The position numbers were made by a program, and so were the translations under genes. From Clavelina lepadiformis (lineage: Eukaryota; Chordata; Ascidiacea; Aplousobranchia; Clavelinidae), in the NCBI RefSeq assembly GCF_947623445.1, contig NC_135244.1, forward strand, positions 24,242,860 to 24,306,859: a stretch of 64,000 bases of DNA, given 5' to 3'. Under the pieces are notes generated by a model. It searched no databases, was not told the origin of the DNA, and was given only the letters and a program-made list of their open reading frames with translations. Positions 50,556-63,697 of this stretch are shown here, piece after piece; position 1 is the stretch's first letter; each line of letters begins with the position of its first letter.

Positions 50556-53451
50556 ATCTTTTATGACGTAATAACTTAATCCTTGCACAAATATCAGGGA
50601 TTCTAGAATAAAAAATTATAAAACCATCTATTTCACAAACAAAAACTTTTTATCCGTTCAGAAAACATTTGAAACAAACAACCAGCAGCAAATTAAAAAA
50701 ATTGAACTGCTTCCTTCAGATTTGCTTCTTTCAGTTTAATCCATGACTTAACAGAATTTATCCATAAGATGCTCAGTTGCAATGAACTCAGAAAACATAA
50801 TTCGACATCTGCAAATGATTTCCTTCTTTCCTATGAAGGCGCCTGATGCTCAACAACTGCAGCAGTTCTCAAACTATACTACTATGCATGTGTTTGCCTT
50901 ACCAGTTGTTTGTGTTTGACGCATTATGACTCACAATTACCAGTTATGAGCGCATAACACACACAGTGTTATGCCAGGAAAGTAATTGACGGATCCGTTT
51001 GGTGGTCTCTTATCTCTAAAAGATTTTCAATTATGACATCACAAAGAACCGAAGTCATCGATCTTTTGTGCTTACTTCTACGAGGTGGTTTTTCTGAAGG
51101 CAAAAATTAATGAAAGCAACAAAGCGGTGGCATTTTACAGATAACTCACAACCTGAGCCATGTGATGTAACAAACCTATGTATAACAATAGAGATTTTGA
51201 CATAAGTAAACTACAATACAATATTGACGCGATGATTGTTTTGGACAATAAATAATGACGTTGAAGTTAGGAGATACTGATGACGTTGAGCTTCGTGGAA
51301 CTTTGAGGAAGTTGGGGGGACATCCGCTGGAGCAAACTAAATTTGGAGCGAACAAAGAAATTGAAATGAATTTCGTGAATCGCGATCTTTATAAAAGGCG
51401 TCGACAAACATTCTCGAATGTTGTCGAGTGTTAGACGATCAAATGAGAAAATATTCTTTTTTGTCAAAAGAAGAATCGAATCTAGACCAGACTCGAATCG
51501 AACTCGAGTCACTTTTTGCAAAGACTTGACTTGGGTTAGTTTTCACTGAGCAAGTTTCAGCAACGTATAAAAGTCGCAAAACGAATTTAAAAGATTTAAA
51601 CGATCTTAATAAACAGGAGGATGGTTTTGACTCCTGTGTCAGATTTAAACACAAACTGACTTGAATAGACTCAAATCGTGTCAATGCTCAACTCAATTTT
51701 TACCAGGTACAACAAATTATCTTGAGCATAAAATACCGATAAATATTTTGCTATTTGATTTCTATGAATCCAGCACAAGCAATAGCGACAATCGAAGAAT
51801 CCCCTAATCTGAAATACTTGGAAGGAGGCAGAAAGTGTTTTGGAAAAGTTGTAACTCTTTCATGCAAAATAACATTTTATGCTGATTATCTCACTTGGTT
51901 TAAGTTGTATGATTTATTGCTAAGCTTTGCAAAGTGCACGCTGTATAGCCCAGGCCCAATCAATCATTTTATTTTTGGTCAAAAGCACGGTGGGGACGAA
52001 AGATCAAGCCCGGTGTAACATATGATATTGGGATGTCTATTGTATTCACGCTACCGGACGTATTACAATAACATCCTTCTACTTCACATGCCGTACAGGT
52101 ATTTTAGGTTACAGTGTTGGCATAATCCTACACTAATGAAGCTATTTGCAACTTTTTAACAAATCCTGCTCTTGGTTCAAGGCCAACACAGTCTAAACAG
52201 AGCTGCAGCATCCACTTTATCTGACGAGAGCAAACTAGGCCTAATTAACCGGAGATGCATCCGTTATAAAGTTTAAGTACCGGTAAGTTTTAATTTCACG
52301 AGCTTCTCAACTGACATGAGGAGCTTGTCAATTAGCACTGAGTCGTAATTAATCTGTCAATCAATATAAGTTCACTTGAGTAATTACAACACTGCAACAT
52401 CTCCTAACTTGTAACTTCAGACACTGACTCAATTATAATTCATTTTTATGGTCACCATCTTAGTAAAAGTTTGAAGTTGAATATCAAAAATAGTGAAATA
52501 TTCATATATGATGAAATACTTATGAAAATATGTAATAAATAGGAAAATAGTAGTATCATATGATATCGACATTAATAATAGTAGTATATCATAGCGTATA
52601 TACCTACAAGTTATATTCTACATACTTACTATGTGATACATGACAAACAATGCTAATAATATTATGAAATGATTGCCAGAAGATTTGGATAATTTAAATG
52701 TAAGTTGTAATTTAGGATAGTTATAATTCATCCAACTTGTAAGTTAGAATGAAGGTTTCCAAGTAAGAAGCTGAAGTGTATTTTTAAGCAGATTGTAAAA
52801 ATGTTCAGATAGCAGGTGATCGATGCAAAACAAAGTTAACAAACTATTTCCGAAATACAGCCTGGTCAAGCTTTAGCAGTGTTCTAGCTCGCATGTATAA
52901 ACGAATTTTGTCTGAAATGTGCAAACATAGGCACAGGTGGCGTTGAAATGTGCAGCTGATAAATTTTAAATAACTTAAATTTTGTTTAATTCTATTTTCA
53001 ACAATACACCAACCACGAATCAGGCAGGTAACAGTATATAAAACCAGTTAATGATTTACCTTGAGATAATGTTTGCTGAGCTTGTTAATGAACGCTGACC
53101 TTCCATTGTTGCAGCACCACTGTAACTTTCCTTTTAGCACATTTTAAGACCTAATAGTTTTTCACTTTTTCCTATTCATTGATTATTTATTTGTGCTTCT
53201 TGTTCGACAAGTCTACAACGAAGTTAACACCATACTTTCGCTTCCTCAGTTAATAGCCAAGATTAAACAATACGAGTTGATTCTTTTAATACCACGTTAC
53301 ATGTGCTTGATGGTAACTGCTATTTAGTTTAGTAAATATTGTCTGAGCTTTTATGACTATGCTTTTATAAAAGGTTGCAGGATTTTGCATTAAACACATA
53401 GTTTTGTGTTCAGTTGAATTATTGTTTATTTTTTGCATCAAACCGGATAAG
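50556..53451. other. Intergenic region between SLC10 and kelch-like genes
   Basis: The two genes are divergent, so both promoters should lie here. The sequence is AT-rich. It contains copy A of an interspersed repeat and TATCATATGATATC-like AT palindromes around 52555-52590. No exon was found. Confidence 0.45.
51697..52706. mobile_element. Interspersed repeat family, copy A
   Basis: 51697-52127 and 52578-52706 match 56475-57425 (copy B) at high identity. Shared landmarks are AGCAAAGTGC-type sequence near 51930, CAAAAGCACGGTGGGGACG and GATTGCCAGAAGATTTGG. A roughly 450-base stretch (52128-52577) is absent from copy B. The 87-residue open frame inside has no recognised domain. Probably a non-autonomous transposon. 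Confidence 0.6.
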
Positions 53452-56400
53452 ATGGAATTCAACAACAACCATGCCACTGCAATACTCAGCAACTTGAACG
53501 AGTAAGTGAAACATTCAACTTCACAAAATGTTTTATTTATTTTGAAACTATTTGTCATGTCTATTTGTCATGAGTAAGTTGTTAATTTTAAACTGTGCTC
53601 ATTTGTACAAGTTTTGTGCAAAACATTCAGTTTTAGAAAATGCTGTTGTATATATTTTGATAACTTTCTCATAGAAATGCCATTTTTACACATAATTATG
53701 GCATATTTTACATATTACATACTATGGCTTATATATTCACACATCATAGTTATAATTATCACATCATAATTATGGCTGGTGCAATAAGTAAAATAACGTT
53801 ATGTACATTTTGATAGTAACATTTGCAGGATTATTTGTTGAAAGGTTAATAGTTTAAGCCTAGTTTGACCGGAATACATCTTCACCCGGCCATTCATGAG
53901 CACATAAATGATATACTTGGGTGGTAAAGTTGTGCCCTTGAACTTTGTTTACTTGATGGTGATGAAAGCCTTAAACATTTGTATTCTTTAAACGATATTT
54001 TTTAGCTTTGAATTGTTGAGCTGACAACAAAAAGTTGAGTGCGTGTCATAAACTAAAACTAGCTAGGCATGTTTTTGAGCATAATTCAGCATTTTTGTAT
54101 CTCAATAAGCGACGAAACTGTTGCAAACAAGACGATGAATGAATGCCCCGTTATGGTGAACATAATTTTATTCTTTGACCTAACAAAATGCGGCAAATCA
54201 TCCTTAGTCGAGGTCATTTTTACAGCAGTTTGAAAATAAAATGCGAACAACGTACGATCGCATCCTTAACGCATTAAAACAATGATCCCCACTGCTGCAC
54301 CGGTATGCGTTTTGCTCGAATTTGAGACTGCCGCAGTAAGTGCTTTCGGCACAACATTTCCTACTGCAAATGGTAGGAGTTGTTATTTTCACCTTACGCA
54401 AAGCGTCCTGCGCAAAGTTAATGATATTGGCATGAAATGTGAAAGATACTGTAAATTTGTGATTAAATGTCGCGTGATTAAATTTCCAAGTGATTAAGTG
54501 TCGCATGATTAAGTGTCGCGTGATTAAGTGTCACCAAACCCTGTATAGTACTTAACTATATACAATGATTGTGGGATGATGGTTTGATGTAATATTATAT
54601 CGCACTGATCGAATGTAATGTATATGCTACTTCCTGGTTTGGGAAATCTATTTTGCGAAGCGTTGCGTTACGTATCGCCTATTCATGACTTCCTGTGTAC
54701 CGTTTTAAATCGTGACGTGAGTAACCCCAAGGTCCAAGAAACCAAGATAAAAATAACCCCAAGGTCGGGAATAGAAATAGGGTTAAATTTATGGGATCTT
54801 AATCCTAATCTCAGTTTCCTATTTTTAACAAAACTTTTATTGTGCAGGTAGAATTGTGGTTAAAATGATGTTTTTAACTTTGCACAGACCTCGATCGTTT
54901 ACGTAATTTCTTCTTGTTGGAACAATATTGCTTTAGTTTGCAGTTTTAAGATACAAATAATAATTGAGATTGATAATTCCTTTCACTTTCGGGTAATTCG
55001 ATATTTTAATTGGCAGATTATTTCATTTTGAACAAGTTTTATTCAAATCTCTGCTTAAAACTTTGTTCGGTAGAAGTTTTAGATCTGGTTGTGTGTGTAA
55101 TTTTATTAAAAAAAGAGTTTAATTCGTGGCCAGTCCAAGGAATCCTTGCAGACAGAATCTACAGCATGTTAGTCATGAGGTCACGTTACGTACTGATCAG
55201 TGCGACATGTGACGTAAAAGTTTGCGTGGTATTTGCGGCACGTTATGCATAAAATTTTGTCTTGAATTCCAAGCAAAGTTTGAAGAAATAGACGAATAGT
55301 AAACAGGAACTGAATTACTTTATCCACACGCGGTGTAGAAAACACGCAGTTCAGGTCGCATGCTTCGCTGGCCACACGTCTCAACGTCACACCTTGAGCA
55401 GATCCAGTGCGTTGAATTAACCTACGTTATAAAATAAGGAATAGGTTGTTAATGCACCTTAATTAAAACAAGGGTGTTATATTTTTCGTTATGTTAGTTA
55501 GTTAATGCTTTTATCAGCTTGAAGAAATATTATTTAAACATTAAGTATGAAAATCGATATCGGGAGCTTTGATCCATTCCAAGCAAACACCAAGAAAAAG
55601 ATGAAAATCTTGAATGTTGAAAATAAAATAGAAAAATTTGAAATCGATTTCAATGTTTACATTCTTCTTTGTAAACTCGTTCAAAATTAAGAACAAATTT
55701 TCAGTTTTAATCACAGCAGTATTTCTCGGTTATTCTCGATAAACTTACAAATTTTTCTTTGGCTGTTTGCCCAAATTCCTGTGAGCAAACTTAGTTTAAA
55801 TGAAGCATATTTTGCTGAATTTTTGTAAGCTTAGATCTTAGTGTGACGTATTAATTGTATAGTTTTTTTATGTAAGCGTGTGTTATGTTATGAACGGAAT
55901 AATTCTGAAATTTTAAGCTTGATATAAAGAAGTTATATCGCACTGATCGAATGTAATGTATAGGCTACTTCCTGGTTTGGGAAATCTATTTTGCGAAGCG
56001 TTGCGTCACGTGTCGCCTATTCATGACTTCCTGTGTACCGTTTTAAATCGTGACGTGAGTAATTCACAGTTATTCATTCATTCTTTCGTGTATTAAGATA
56101 ATAGCTGCAACATTAATAATAGCTATAAACATAAATAACAGCATCAATTAATAGCTCAACATTTAATTACAATTGAAAGCACCAATACCAATAACAAATT
56201 TAGTTTAAGCAACAAAGTAGCACTTTAAGCTTTCAATTAAATTCTATAAGTTCAGGATCATATTGTAACTTTCACTCAGCAAGAAAAACTAATTGCCCCA
56301 GGTATGTCAAGAGCATGAGCGGAAATTCAGGGAGAAATGTTGGGGACATGTCCCACTCCCACCCAAGACCCAATATATGGCGTTGACCAGGAGAGCTGTA

Positions 56401-59400
56401 GAACGTAGGCTTAAAGACAGAGAATTCATAGATTGAGTCAGATTTTTGGATAGATAAACCATCAACTGAATTTTAACCAGGTACAGCAAATTGTCTTGAG
56501 GATAAATTACCGATAAATATATTGTTTTTGATTTCTATTAATACAACACAACCAATAGCGACAACCAAAATATCCCCTAATCTGAAAGCGTTGTGACAAC
56601 AATAAACGTCAAACAAATACAACAAACTTTTATTTGTCATAAGCTTACTGAATGTTAGATTGCGCAGTAGTAACAAGTGAAAGGAATGAAAAAGGAGATT
56701 GCAAACATTACATTGGTAATTTACATATGGCACACCATTTCAAGCGTGGTAATTTATTTGAACATCATTATGGAGAATTTAAGCTGGGTAAACAATTAAA
56801 TTGCAAGATCCCAAAATAAAATTTCAGCATTTACCAAAAAACTTAAAAAATCAAATAAAAATGGAAACTTTATCATTTAGTAGAATGTACGGACAGTATT
56901 TAAGCAACGAACAACGAGCAACTAGTATTACTTCATACAAGTAATGCTACAATTAAACATATTTGTCATAGGATAACAATATTTGGAAAGTGGCAGAAAT
57001 TGTTTTGGAAAAGTTGTCATTCTTTCGTGCAAAATAAGATTTTATGCTGATTATCTTACTTGGTTTAAGTTGTATGATTTATTGCTAAGCTTTGCAAAGT
57101 GCACGCTGTATAGCCCAGGCCCAATCAATCATTTTATTTTTGGTCAAAAGCACGGTGGGGACGAAAGATCAAGCCAAGTGTAACATATGATATTGGGATG
57201 TCTATTGTATTCACACTACCGGACGTATTACAATAACATCCTTCTACGTCACATGCCGTACTGGTACTTTAGGTACCAATGTTGGCATAATGTTACACTA
57301 TAGCGTATAACATAGCGTATATACCTACAATTTATATTGTACAAACTTACTATGTTATACATGACCAACAATGCTAATAAGATTATGAAATGATTGCCAG
57401 AAGATTTGGATAATTTATATGTAAAGGCTCGATGATGTTATTGATCCCTTCCTCCTCCCTAACGCAGCCTGGGTTCCAACGCGGAAAGTCATCCTTAGTC
57501 CAGGTCACTTTTACCACCGAGGACAGCTTCAAGGCTACAAAGAAGCTAGCGTTTTATTTTCAGACATTACAATTAATTATTAGACAGCTTGGCGCTGCAA
57601 GCTCCCAATCAGCTCCCTGACAAGCTCATTGTCCAAATGATCATGGAGCTTGTTAATAATCGGAGCTTCACCCTCACCACCGGTCACAGATAACGAAGTA
57701 GGATGCAACCCTTCAAGGCAACCCACAAGGATCCTGGCCCCCTTACGTTCAACTTCTATACTCATGTGACCTATTGAACACAATGTCATCTACGTATGCC
57801 TACGAGGATGACCTGGCGATTGTGCATTTGGCAAAGAAATGAGAACTAGTGAAGAAGACCATTTGTCTAGACATAATTACTTCATCAGCCTACCTCCAGG
57901 AATGGGCAGTTAAGGTCAGCAAAAGCAAATTGTTGTCACCATCATTGCATCTTAACCACTTGTCATTTGGAATATAAGACAGAGTTGCAAACTGCAGATC
58001 ATTCTGTGTACGACAGTTTTATTTGTCGTGATTTCTACGGAATATAAGACCTGCGGGTTATAGACGACAGCACAACTCATAGTCATGTTCTCATTTAGGA
58101 ATTTTCCAGTTTGCTATTTAAGGACTTTTGCAAGTCCAGGATTTTAAACCTTATGCTTATGACCACTATACACTGCCTGCCATAATGAACTTTCTACTCT
58201 AATGTGATGAGGTGCTGTTATGTCATTGATTGCGATTATTGCAAGGGTTGATATCTGTCACAGTTATGCTAAGTTGATTGCCAAAAGTAAAAATTGTTTT
58301 CTGTTTTATGATCTATGTGGTGTTATAAAGGGAAAGAAAAACAACAAAGGACTTCTGTGACTTCACAATAAAAGCTGGAGGAAAACAATTCCCTGTTCAT
58401 AAATGTGTATTTGGTTCATATTCGGAATATTTTAAGAAAATGTTCACTACAAAGGTGGAATATATTCGATTTTGTAACTATTCTTACTCAGTAATATGTA
58501 ACATGCTTTTAGTGTTTGCTATCGCTTTGTTATTTTTAGACGAAAGAAAGTTTTTTAAACGACAGAAGCGTTAAAGAAGTCAGTGGTCCAACAATGGCTT
58601 AAATAGGCGGCAACTGTAGATGAATGTTATATTGTTATTAGGTGATAAGTTTTTTTCTGGGATAACTTCGAAGATATTTTAAGGTTTGAAGGAATACTGC
58701 AAGAAAATTTTTAAAGCATCTCTTAATGGAGAAAATTGTTTGAAAATTCGATCTTATTCAAACCGATACAACATGGGTGATGTTGTTCAAGCAGCCGAAA
58801 CTTTCATTTCTAAAAATCTTGGAGCAGTTTTGAAAAGTTCAGATTTCCTTCAGTTTAATGTTGATGATGCCATGGCTATGCTTAAGTTGGAATCAGAGCA
58901 GGTACTGCATGTTGGTGGTAATCTAAGTTTTGTTAATTTAGCGAAAAGGCTTCAGAATATGAAACACCTTTTCCAGTATCTTTCGATCAATGAATAAAAA
59001 TCTTTCGATTTGTTTCAGGATTCGATCGATGAGGACAAGTACAGGAGCGTGGTTTCTTGGACAAAATATAGTTTAGACGAGAGAAGAAAACATTTCAATG
59101 ATTTGTTTCATCTCGTTAAGCTCAATTCTTTATCAAAGAAATTCTTAAATGAAGTTGTTCATAGAGAAGTAAGTTTACCTGAGTGTTGGCCTTTTTATAT
59201 GAATGTGTTTATTATAACTTGCATGGATTTTAATGAACTTCATTGCATCTAGCGCAGTGCTCTTCAACCTTTTCGTCAACGCGGAACCCCTCATGTACTT
59301 TCGCGTTTGTCACGGAACCCCACTAACAAAAGTTTAGAAATTACGAATTGCTTGGTCAGAAAATAAGATATTTCGTTATTACACTGTTACACTTCAAAAA

Positions 59401-62400
59401 ATAATTAGACATTTCAAAACATAAACAGTTATTACAAAAGTTATAAAGTCAGACATTTAATGACTCTGTTGTTGTTGCTTTTCTTTTGATCTTATGACTG
59501 TGATGCAACAATAACGTTCTTGTTAACAGCAAGTGACGTAACAATTATATCAATGTTTTATTCGGTTGTTGACTGCACTCAGCAACTTCTTGTTTAACAA
59601 ACTGGCCTACTTGGAGTATGAATGCTGTGCAGTGATCGAAAAAAATCGGAATGACGCATCAAAATGCTGAAGCAAGAAATCAATTTCCCTAAACAAACGA
59701 GGAACCCTCGCGGAACCCTTAAAACTCACGGAACCCCACTACATGTTCCGCGGAACCCCTGTTGAAGAGCACTGATCTAAACCCATCATTGGATACGAAA
59801 TTAAATACATTTAACTGGATACATTGGATAAATATAATAGTCAAGATATCTGGAACCAGAGTCTTCCCATCGAATTTAGTTCGATATCATGTCCATGACA
59901 TCAAATTAACGTCAACATAATAATTATTTTTTAGGAACTGGTCAACCAATCAGCTGACTGCATGAACTTGCTCGTAACTGCTTTGTTTGCTCGGATACCA
60001 GGTAATATTGACAACAAAGATAATTGTGAGTCATGTTGGCCTTAACTTTGCAAAGTTTTACTTATATTGAAATTAATATTAGGATTAGGATCAAAGCAAC
60101 TCCCAAAACTTACAACATCAGTCCCAAGAGCATTAAACTGATTTCCTTAAAACCCAAGTTGTTTCAATAGTTACATCATGTACTTGATTTTCTTATTTTT
60201 AACAGGTCAGTCTGATGAGATACTTATCATTGGTGGATGGGGTTGTGAACAAAGTGTTGCCAAGTTCAACACCAAGACAAAGCAATGGAGTGACATGCCG
60301 GTATGTTTGCTTTATAATGAATTTGTTTAAAACTAAAAATGTGATGTGTCGTTTTCTGTCTGATTAATACAACGAACAATGGAAATCTCATACAACGTAA
60401 TGAATCACAACAAAACTTTGGTCACATGACTATTCTTTGGAGAAACTAAACTGACGTAATTGCTAGATTTTATCTTGATCGTATCGATCGTTACGCATTG
60501 TCACCTGCAGATAGTTTATACCTGTGTGTGTCTGGCCAGGCCATTAATAACGCCATATTCAGTGTTTAGTTGATAAAGTTAGTAAGTTCACTTCAGTTGA
60601 TGTTGACTTTATGCAATGATGTTTCATCATACAGAATACAAACATTGCACGGAAATGTCCATCTGCTGTAAATTACAATCAACAAATTTTATTGATGGGT
60701 GGTGGTAGGTTTCAGTTGATGTTGACTTTATGCAATAATGTTTCATCATACAGAATACAAACATTGCTCGGATGTACCCATCTGTGGTAAATTACAATCA
60801 GCAAATTTTATTGATGGGTGGTGCTGAAAGACACACTTATTACAACTCTGTTGAAATATTGGACTTGAATGATGAGAATCCAAAGTGGGATAGCAACTTG
60901 CCTTCTATGGGAGAAAAGCGGCATGCATTTGCATCAGCTTTATTGGATGGTAAGTTATTATGATGTCATAATAGTGCACGTGCAAAAGTGAACACATACG
61001 CTTCGTTTATTCTAAACCTCCTCATGTGAGTCATAATGTAGAATATAATTTTGGTAACTTGACAACAATACTGCTTGTATGATGTCATCACCAAATTTAA
61101 AAACTCTGTCGAAATGAAGCAGTAGTTGGTGTCGGAAAATTTGGATCCTGGTGTTAAATTAGTCTCCATCACCAGCTACTGTGATTATCAACAAGATTGG
61201 TTTGTTGCGTTCATTTACACGAGTGGCCTTCAACCACATTCCGCTATAAAACTTGGGGTAGTTTTCAATTAAAATATTTGCCTCCCCACGCGCTTTCCAT
61301 GCAATTTACTGTTAGACCGCACAGGGAACGCACTTTGGGGTGATTGATCGTACTTTTAGGACATCACAAAACCTACTTGCATAATTATTCACCTGATTAT
61401 GTCTTGAAGGTCTTGTTTATTGTGCTGGTGGTGAGAATGACACTGGTCGTCTATCATCCTGTGAAAGTTACAACCCTGAAGAGAGGAAATGGTCTTCGAT
61501 AAGAAACATGAATACAAAGCGAAATGCGCATGCGTTGGTCAGTGCACGAGGTGAGTTTATTGGATTCTTCAAAGCAAATTTTTACCACACTCGCCCATTC
61601 TTTGTCTCCGTTTTGCTGCGATAAGTCGAAGCAACCTGCGCGCCTGTTCGTTCAAGATTTCTATTCTATTCATTTCAGATTGCTTTGCATTCTGCTACTT
61701 TGCTCTGTAATAGACCGGAGAATAAGAACCTCGCCACTATCTTGCTTATCACGTGGTGTTACAATAGTTCATGGCGCTACAAGTTTGTCGTTGTGAATGC
61801 TCTGTGTGTTTGCGGGTTGAGATGATAGTATGACAACAGGAATTTTGCGTCAACAAAAGTTAACATCCAGCAGTGATAACAGCAGTGTACGAAATTACTA
61901 CTTCAAGGCTCGAAATAAATTATGCCCGCACCGGCAGTAGAAGCTTCAGCTCCACATTGTTAAAATGGTACCGGCACCTGCCCGGGGACCGCAGTATAAG
62001 TGAAGCAGATACTCGCGTTCTTATTCGCATATTTTGCTTGATATCGTTCATTGACACGTCACACGCCCAGTTTACAACGCAACAAAGTGCACATGGTTGC
62101 TGTAGTAGCTTTTATTTGTGTTGACTTTTCATAGTGGGATGTGAGAGTAATCACGCTCCATGTCCAGCCCAAGTGACGTGTTTGATTGATTGATGGTTTA
62201 TTTTGAAAGGTTTGCTTTATGCGCTTGGAGGACATGATGGCTATGCAACAAACACAGTAGAATGTTATGATCCACGAAATGGAAAGTGGAGATATATTCC
62301 ACCGATGAAAACTCGCAGAACAGGATTAACTGCTGTTGTATTAAACAACGAAATATACGCGATAGGTGACTCTTGCTGCAAGGGTAAATATCTTTCAAAT

Positions 62401-63697
62401 GTTTAAGGAGATTTATGACTTGTCATGTTCTTTAAATGAATTAAATCAGGTGGAGCTGATCTCTCTGTTGAAAAATACAACCTGGACACGAAATCTTGGA
62501 TTAATGTTCCATCTATGAATGAGGAAAGATTTGGTGGATCAGCTTGTGTAGTGGATGGCCTTATTTGGGTGTTTGGGGGGTGAGTTCGATAATCTTGTAG
62601 CTTACATGCGGAACTTGCCTAGACTGTCTATGTAAGTTGATCTCAACCTTTCATGGTTCGTGACCCCCTTGCAGTGGCCCTCAAATTACGTGGCCCCTTG
62701 GAGTGACCCTCAAACTACGTGGCCCCTTGCACAGACCCTCAAACTATGTGGACCCTTACAGTGACCCCTTGCACAGACCCTCAAACTACGTTGCCCATTA
62801 CAGTGAACCCCAAATTACATGGCCCCTGCTCATCAATCAAAGATGTAGATCGTTGATTGCAAAACACTTTTCACTCCACTACTGCGTGTGCAGAAGCCTT
62901 CGTGCCGCTAATTTTGCACAAATACGTGAAAAATTTGTGTCCCGCTTTGCTTCGCCTTCCCCTGTCACTACACTGTATATATATATACACTAGGCCTATA
63001 ACTCACTAGTGAGGCATCTGCTCGTAGCCCCCGGTTGATGAATCCTGCGCTAGAGGGAGACGAAGATGATTGGACGAGAAGGAAACATAAAACAGCAAAT
63101 CTCCTTCCTCATAACTTTATATTCGTTTATAAAGAAATAGGGTGACCTAATCACGTGATGAATATGTAGGACTTAAAGTTTGAAGGTTTTTGCGTCCAAT
63201 CTATGAATTACTGAATTTGTAACAAAATACACTGACAATGAATATGACCCGATAAAGGAAACAATGATTGACGGAATGAGGAACGGAAAATAAAATTAAT
63301 TTCTATAAATAATTATCGGCAATGTTCCTCTGTTTCTTGATTTCTCACTTTCCGTAAATTATTGTGACGTTCCTCACATTCCTTCTTCCGTCAATTAGTG
63401 TTGCCCGACCATGAATAGAGTATAAGAGGCGAAGACAATAGAACGATGACGAAACAATGAGCGGTTGTTTTGTCATCGTCTATTGTGTATTTTTGTTTTA
63501 ATGAAATTTGGTTTGATTAAAAATTGAGTAACCCATTTGCGAATGTTTTTAATGTTGTGTTGACTAATTCACTACTTCATATAATTTATAGGGCATATGC
63601 CATAAAAGTTGAGTTCTATGATCCAGCCACCAACAAATGGCAAGTATCGACCAACATGGACAGACAACGACTTGGTCCTTGCGTCCTTTCCATCTGA
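53452..63697 (+). CDS. Kelch-like BTB-BACK-kelch protein, BTB end apparently damaged
   Basis: KLHL proteins are usually substrate adaptors of CUL3 ubiquitin ligases. Supported exons: 53452-53501, 58331-58454, about 58541-58600 (uncertain), 58684-58901, 59019-59168, 59935-60001, 60206-60300, 60754-60949, 61410-61550, 62210-62383, 62450-62579, 63592-63697. Exon 1 gives MEFNNNHATAILSNLN, the typical N-terminus. Exon 2 gives DFCDFTIKAGGKQFPVHK, the BTB core. The BACK domain includes NCLKIRSYSNRYNMGDVV. Six kelch repeats follow, each with paired Gly then Tyr and Trp (GGHDGYATNTVECYDPRNGK); one has GD instead of GG (IYAIGDS). Between 58601 and 58683 the frame breaks: TAA after VSGPTMA, a T7 run that shifts WDNFEDILR, and about eight missing codons. 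So it is either a decaying gene, an assembly error or a misread exon structure. Intron 1 is 4.8 kb and repeat-filled. Confidence 0.8.
54595..54724. repeat. 130-base direct repeat, left copy
   Basis: Begins TTATATCGCACTGATCGAAT and ends GTGACGTGAGTAA. It matches 55933-56062 without gaps and with only a few substitutions. Confidence 0.8.
55933..56062. repeat. 130-base direct repeat, right copy
   Basis: Partner of 54595-54724, same orientation, with 1208 bases between them. The ends are not TG...CA, so classic LTRs are unlikely. It may be a duplicated element or a repeat pair flanking an insertion in kelch intron 1. Confidence 0.8.
56475..57425. mobile_element. Interspersed repeat family, copy B
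   Basis: Matches copy A at 51697-52706. An insert of about 385 bases at 56588-56973 interrupts it relative to A, and it lacks A's 450-base middle. It abuts a LINE remnant at its right end. Confidence 0.6.
57425..57960 (+). mobile_element. LINE reverse-transcriptase remnant
   Basis: Broken frames on the plus strand spell RT blocks in order. QPGFQRGKSSLVQVT with TEDSFKA corresponds to the early AGFRxGxS block. FTLTTGHR and then FNFYTHV correspond to the PQGSxLxPLLFNxY region after deletion. YAYEDDLAIVH at 57795-57827 is the catalytic YADD box with Ala changed to Glu. Stops, frameshifts and the loss of the middle palm show it is dead. It inserted in kelch intron 1. Confidence 0.75.
59255..59774. 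mobile_element. hAT-type MITE in a kelch intron
   Basis: A 520-base element with terminal inverted repeats CAGTGCTCTTCAAC and GTTGAAGAGCACTG. CAGTG ends are typical of hAT transposons. Flanks ATCTAGCG (left) and ATCTAAAC (right) could be a decayed 8-base target duplication. GCGGAACCCC-type motifs recur near both ends. No transposase frame is present, so it is non-autonomous. It lies in the intron between 59168 and 59935. Confidence 0.75.
60592..60822 (+). repeat. Tandem duplication of a kelch exon start
   Basis: 60592-60710 and 60711-60822 repeat with a 119-base period and few mismatches. Each copy carries intron end, CAG acceptor and the start of a kelch exon. The first copy stops at a GGTG|GTAGGT donor. 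Joining both copies would shift the frame, so the first is a pseudo-exon or at most mutually exclusive with the second. Confidence 0.8.
62661..62826. repeat. Minisatellite of CCCTCAAACTACGTGGCCCC units
   Basis: About six imperfect units of roughly 26-30 bases lie in the last kelch intron. TCTCAACCTTTCATGGTTCG on the left and CCCGGTTGATGAATCCTG near 63033 on the right look like the ends of a decayed hAT element. The array may therefore be its internal repeat. Confidence 0.65.

Noticed and set aside
53680..53790. AT-rich inverted repeats around CATAATTATGG
   Set aside because: Low-complexity palindromes in an AT-rich intron. No definable element ends.
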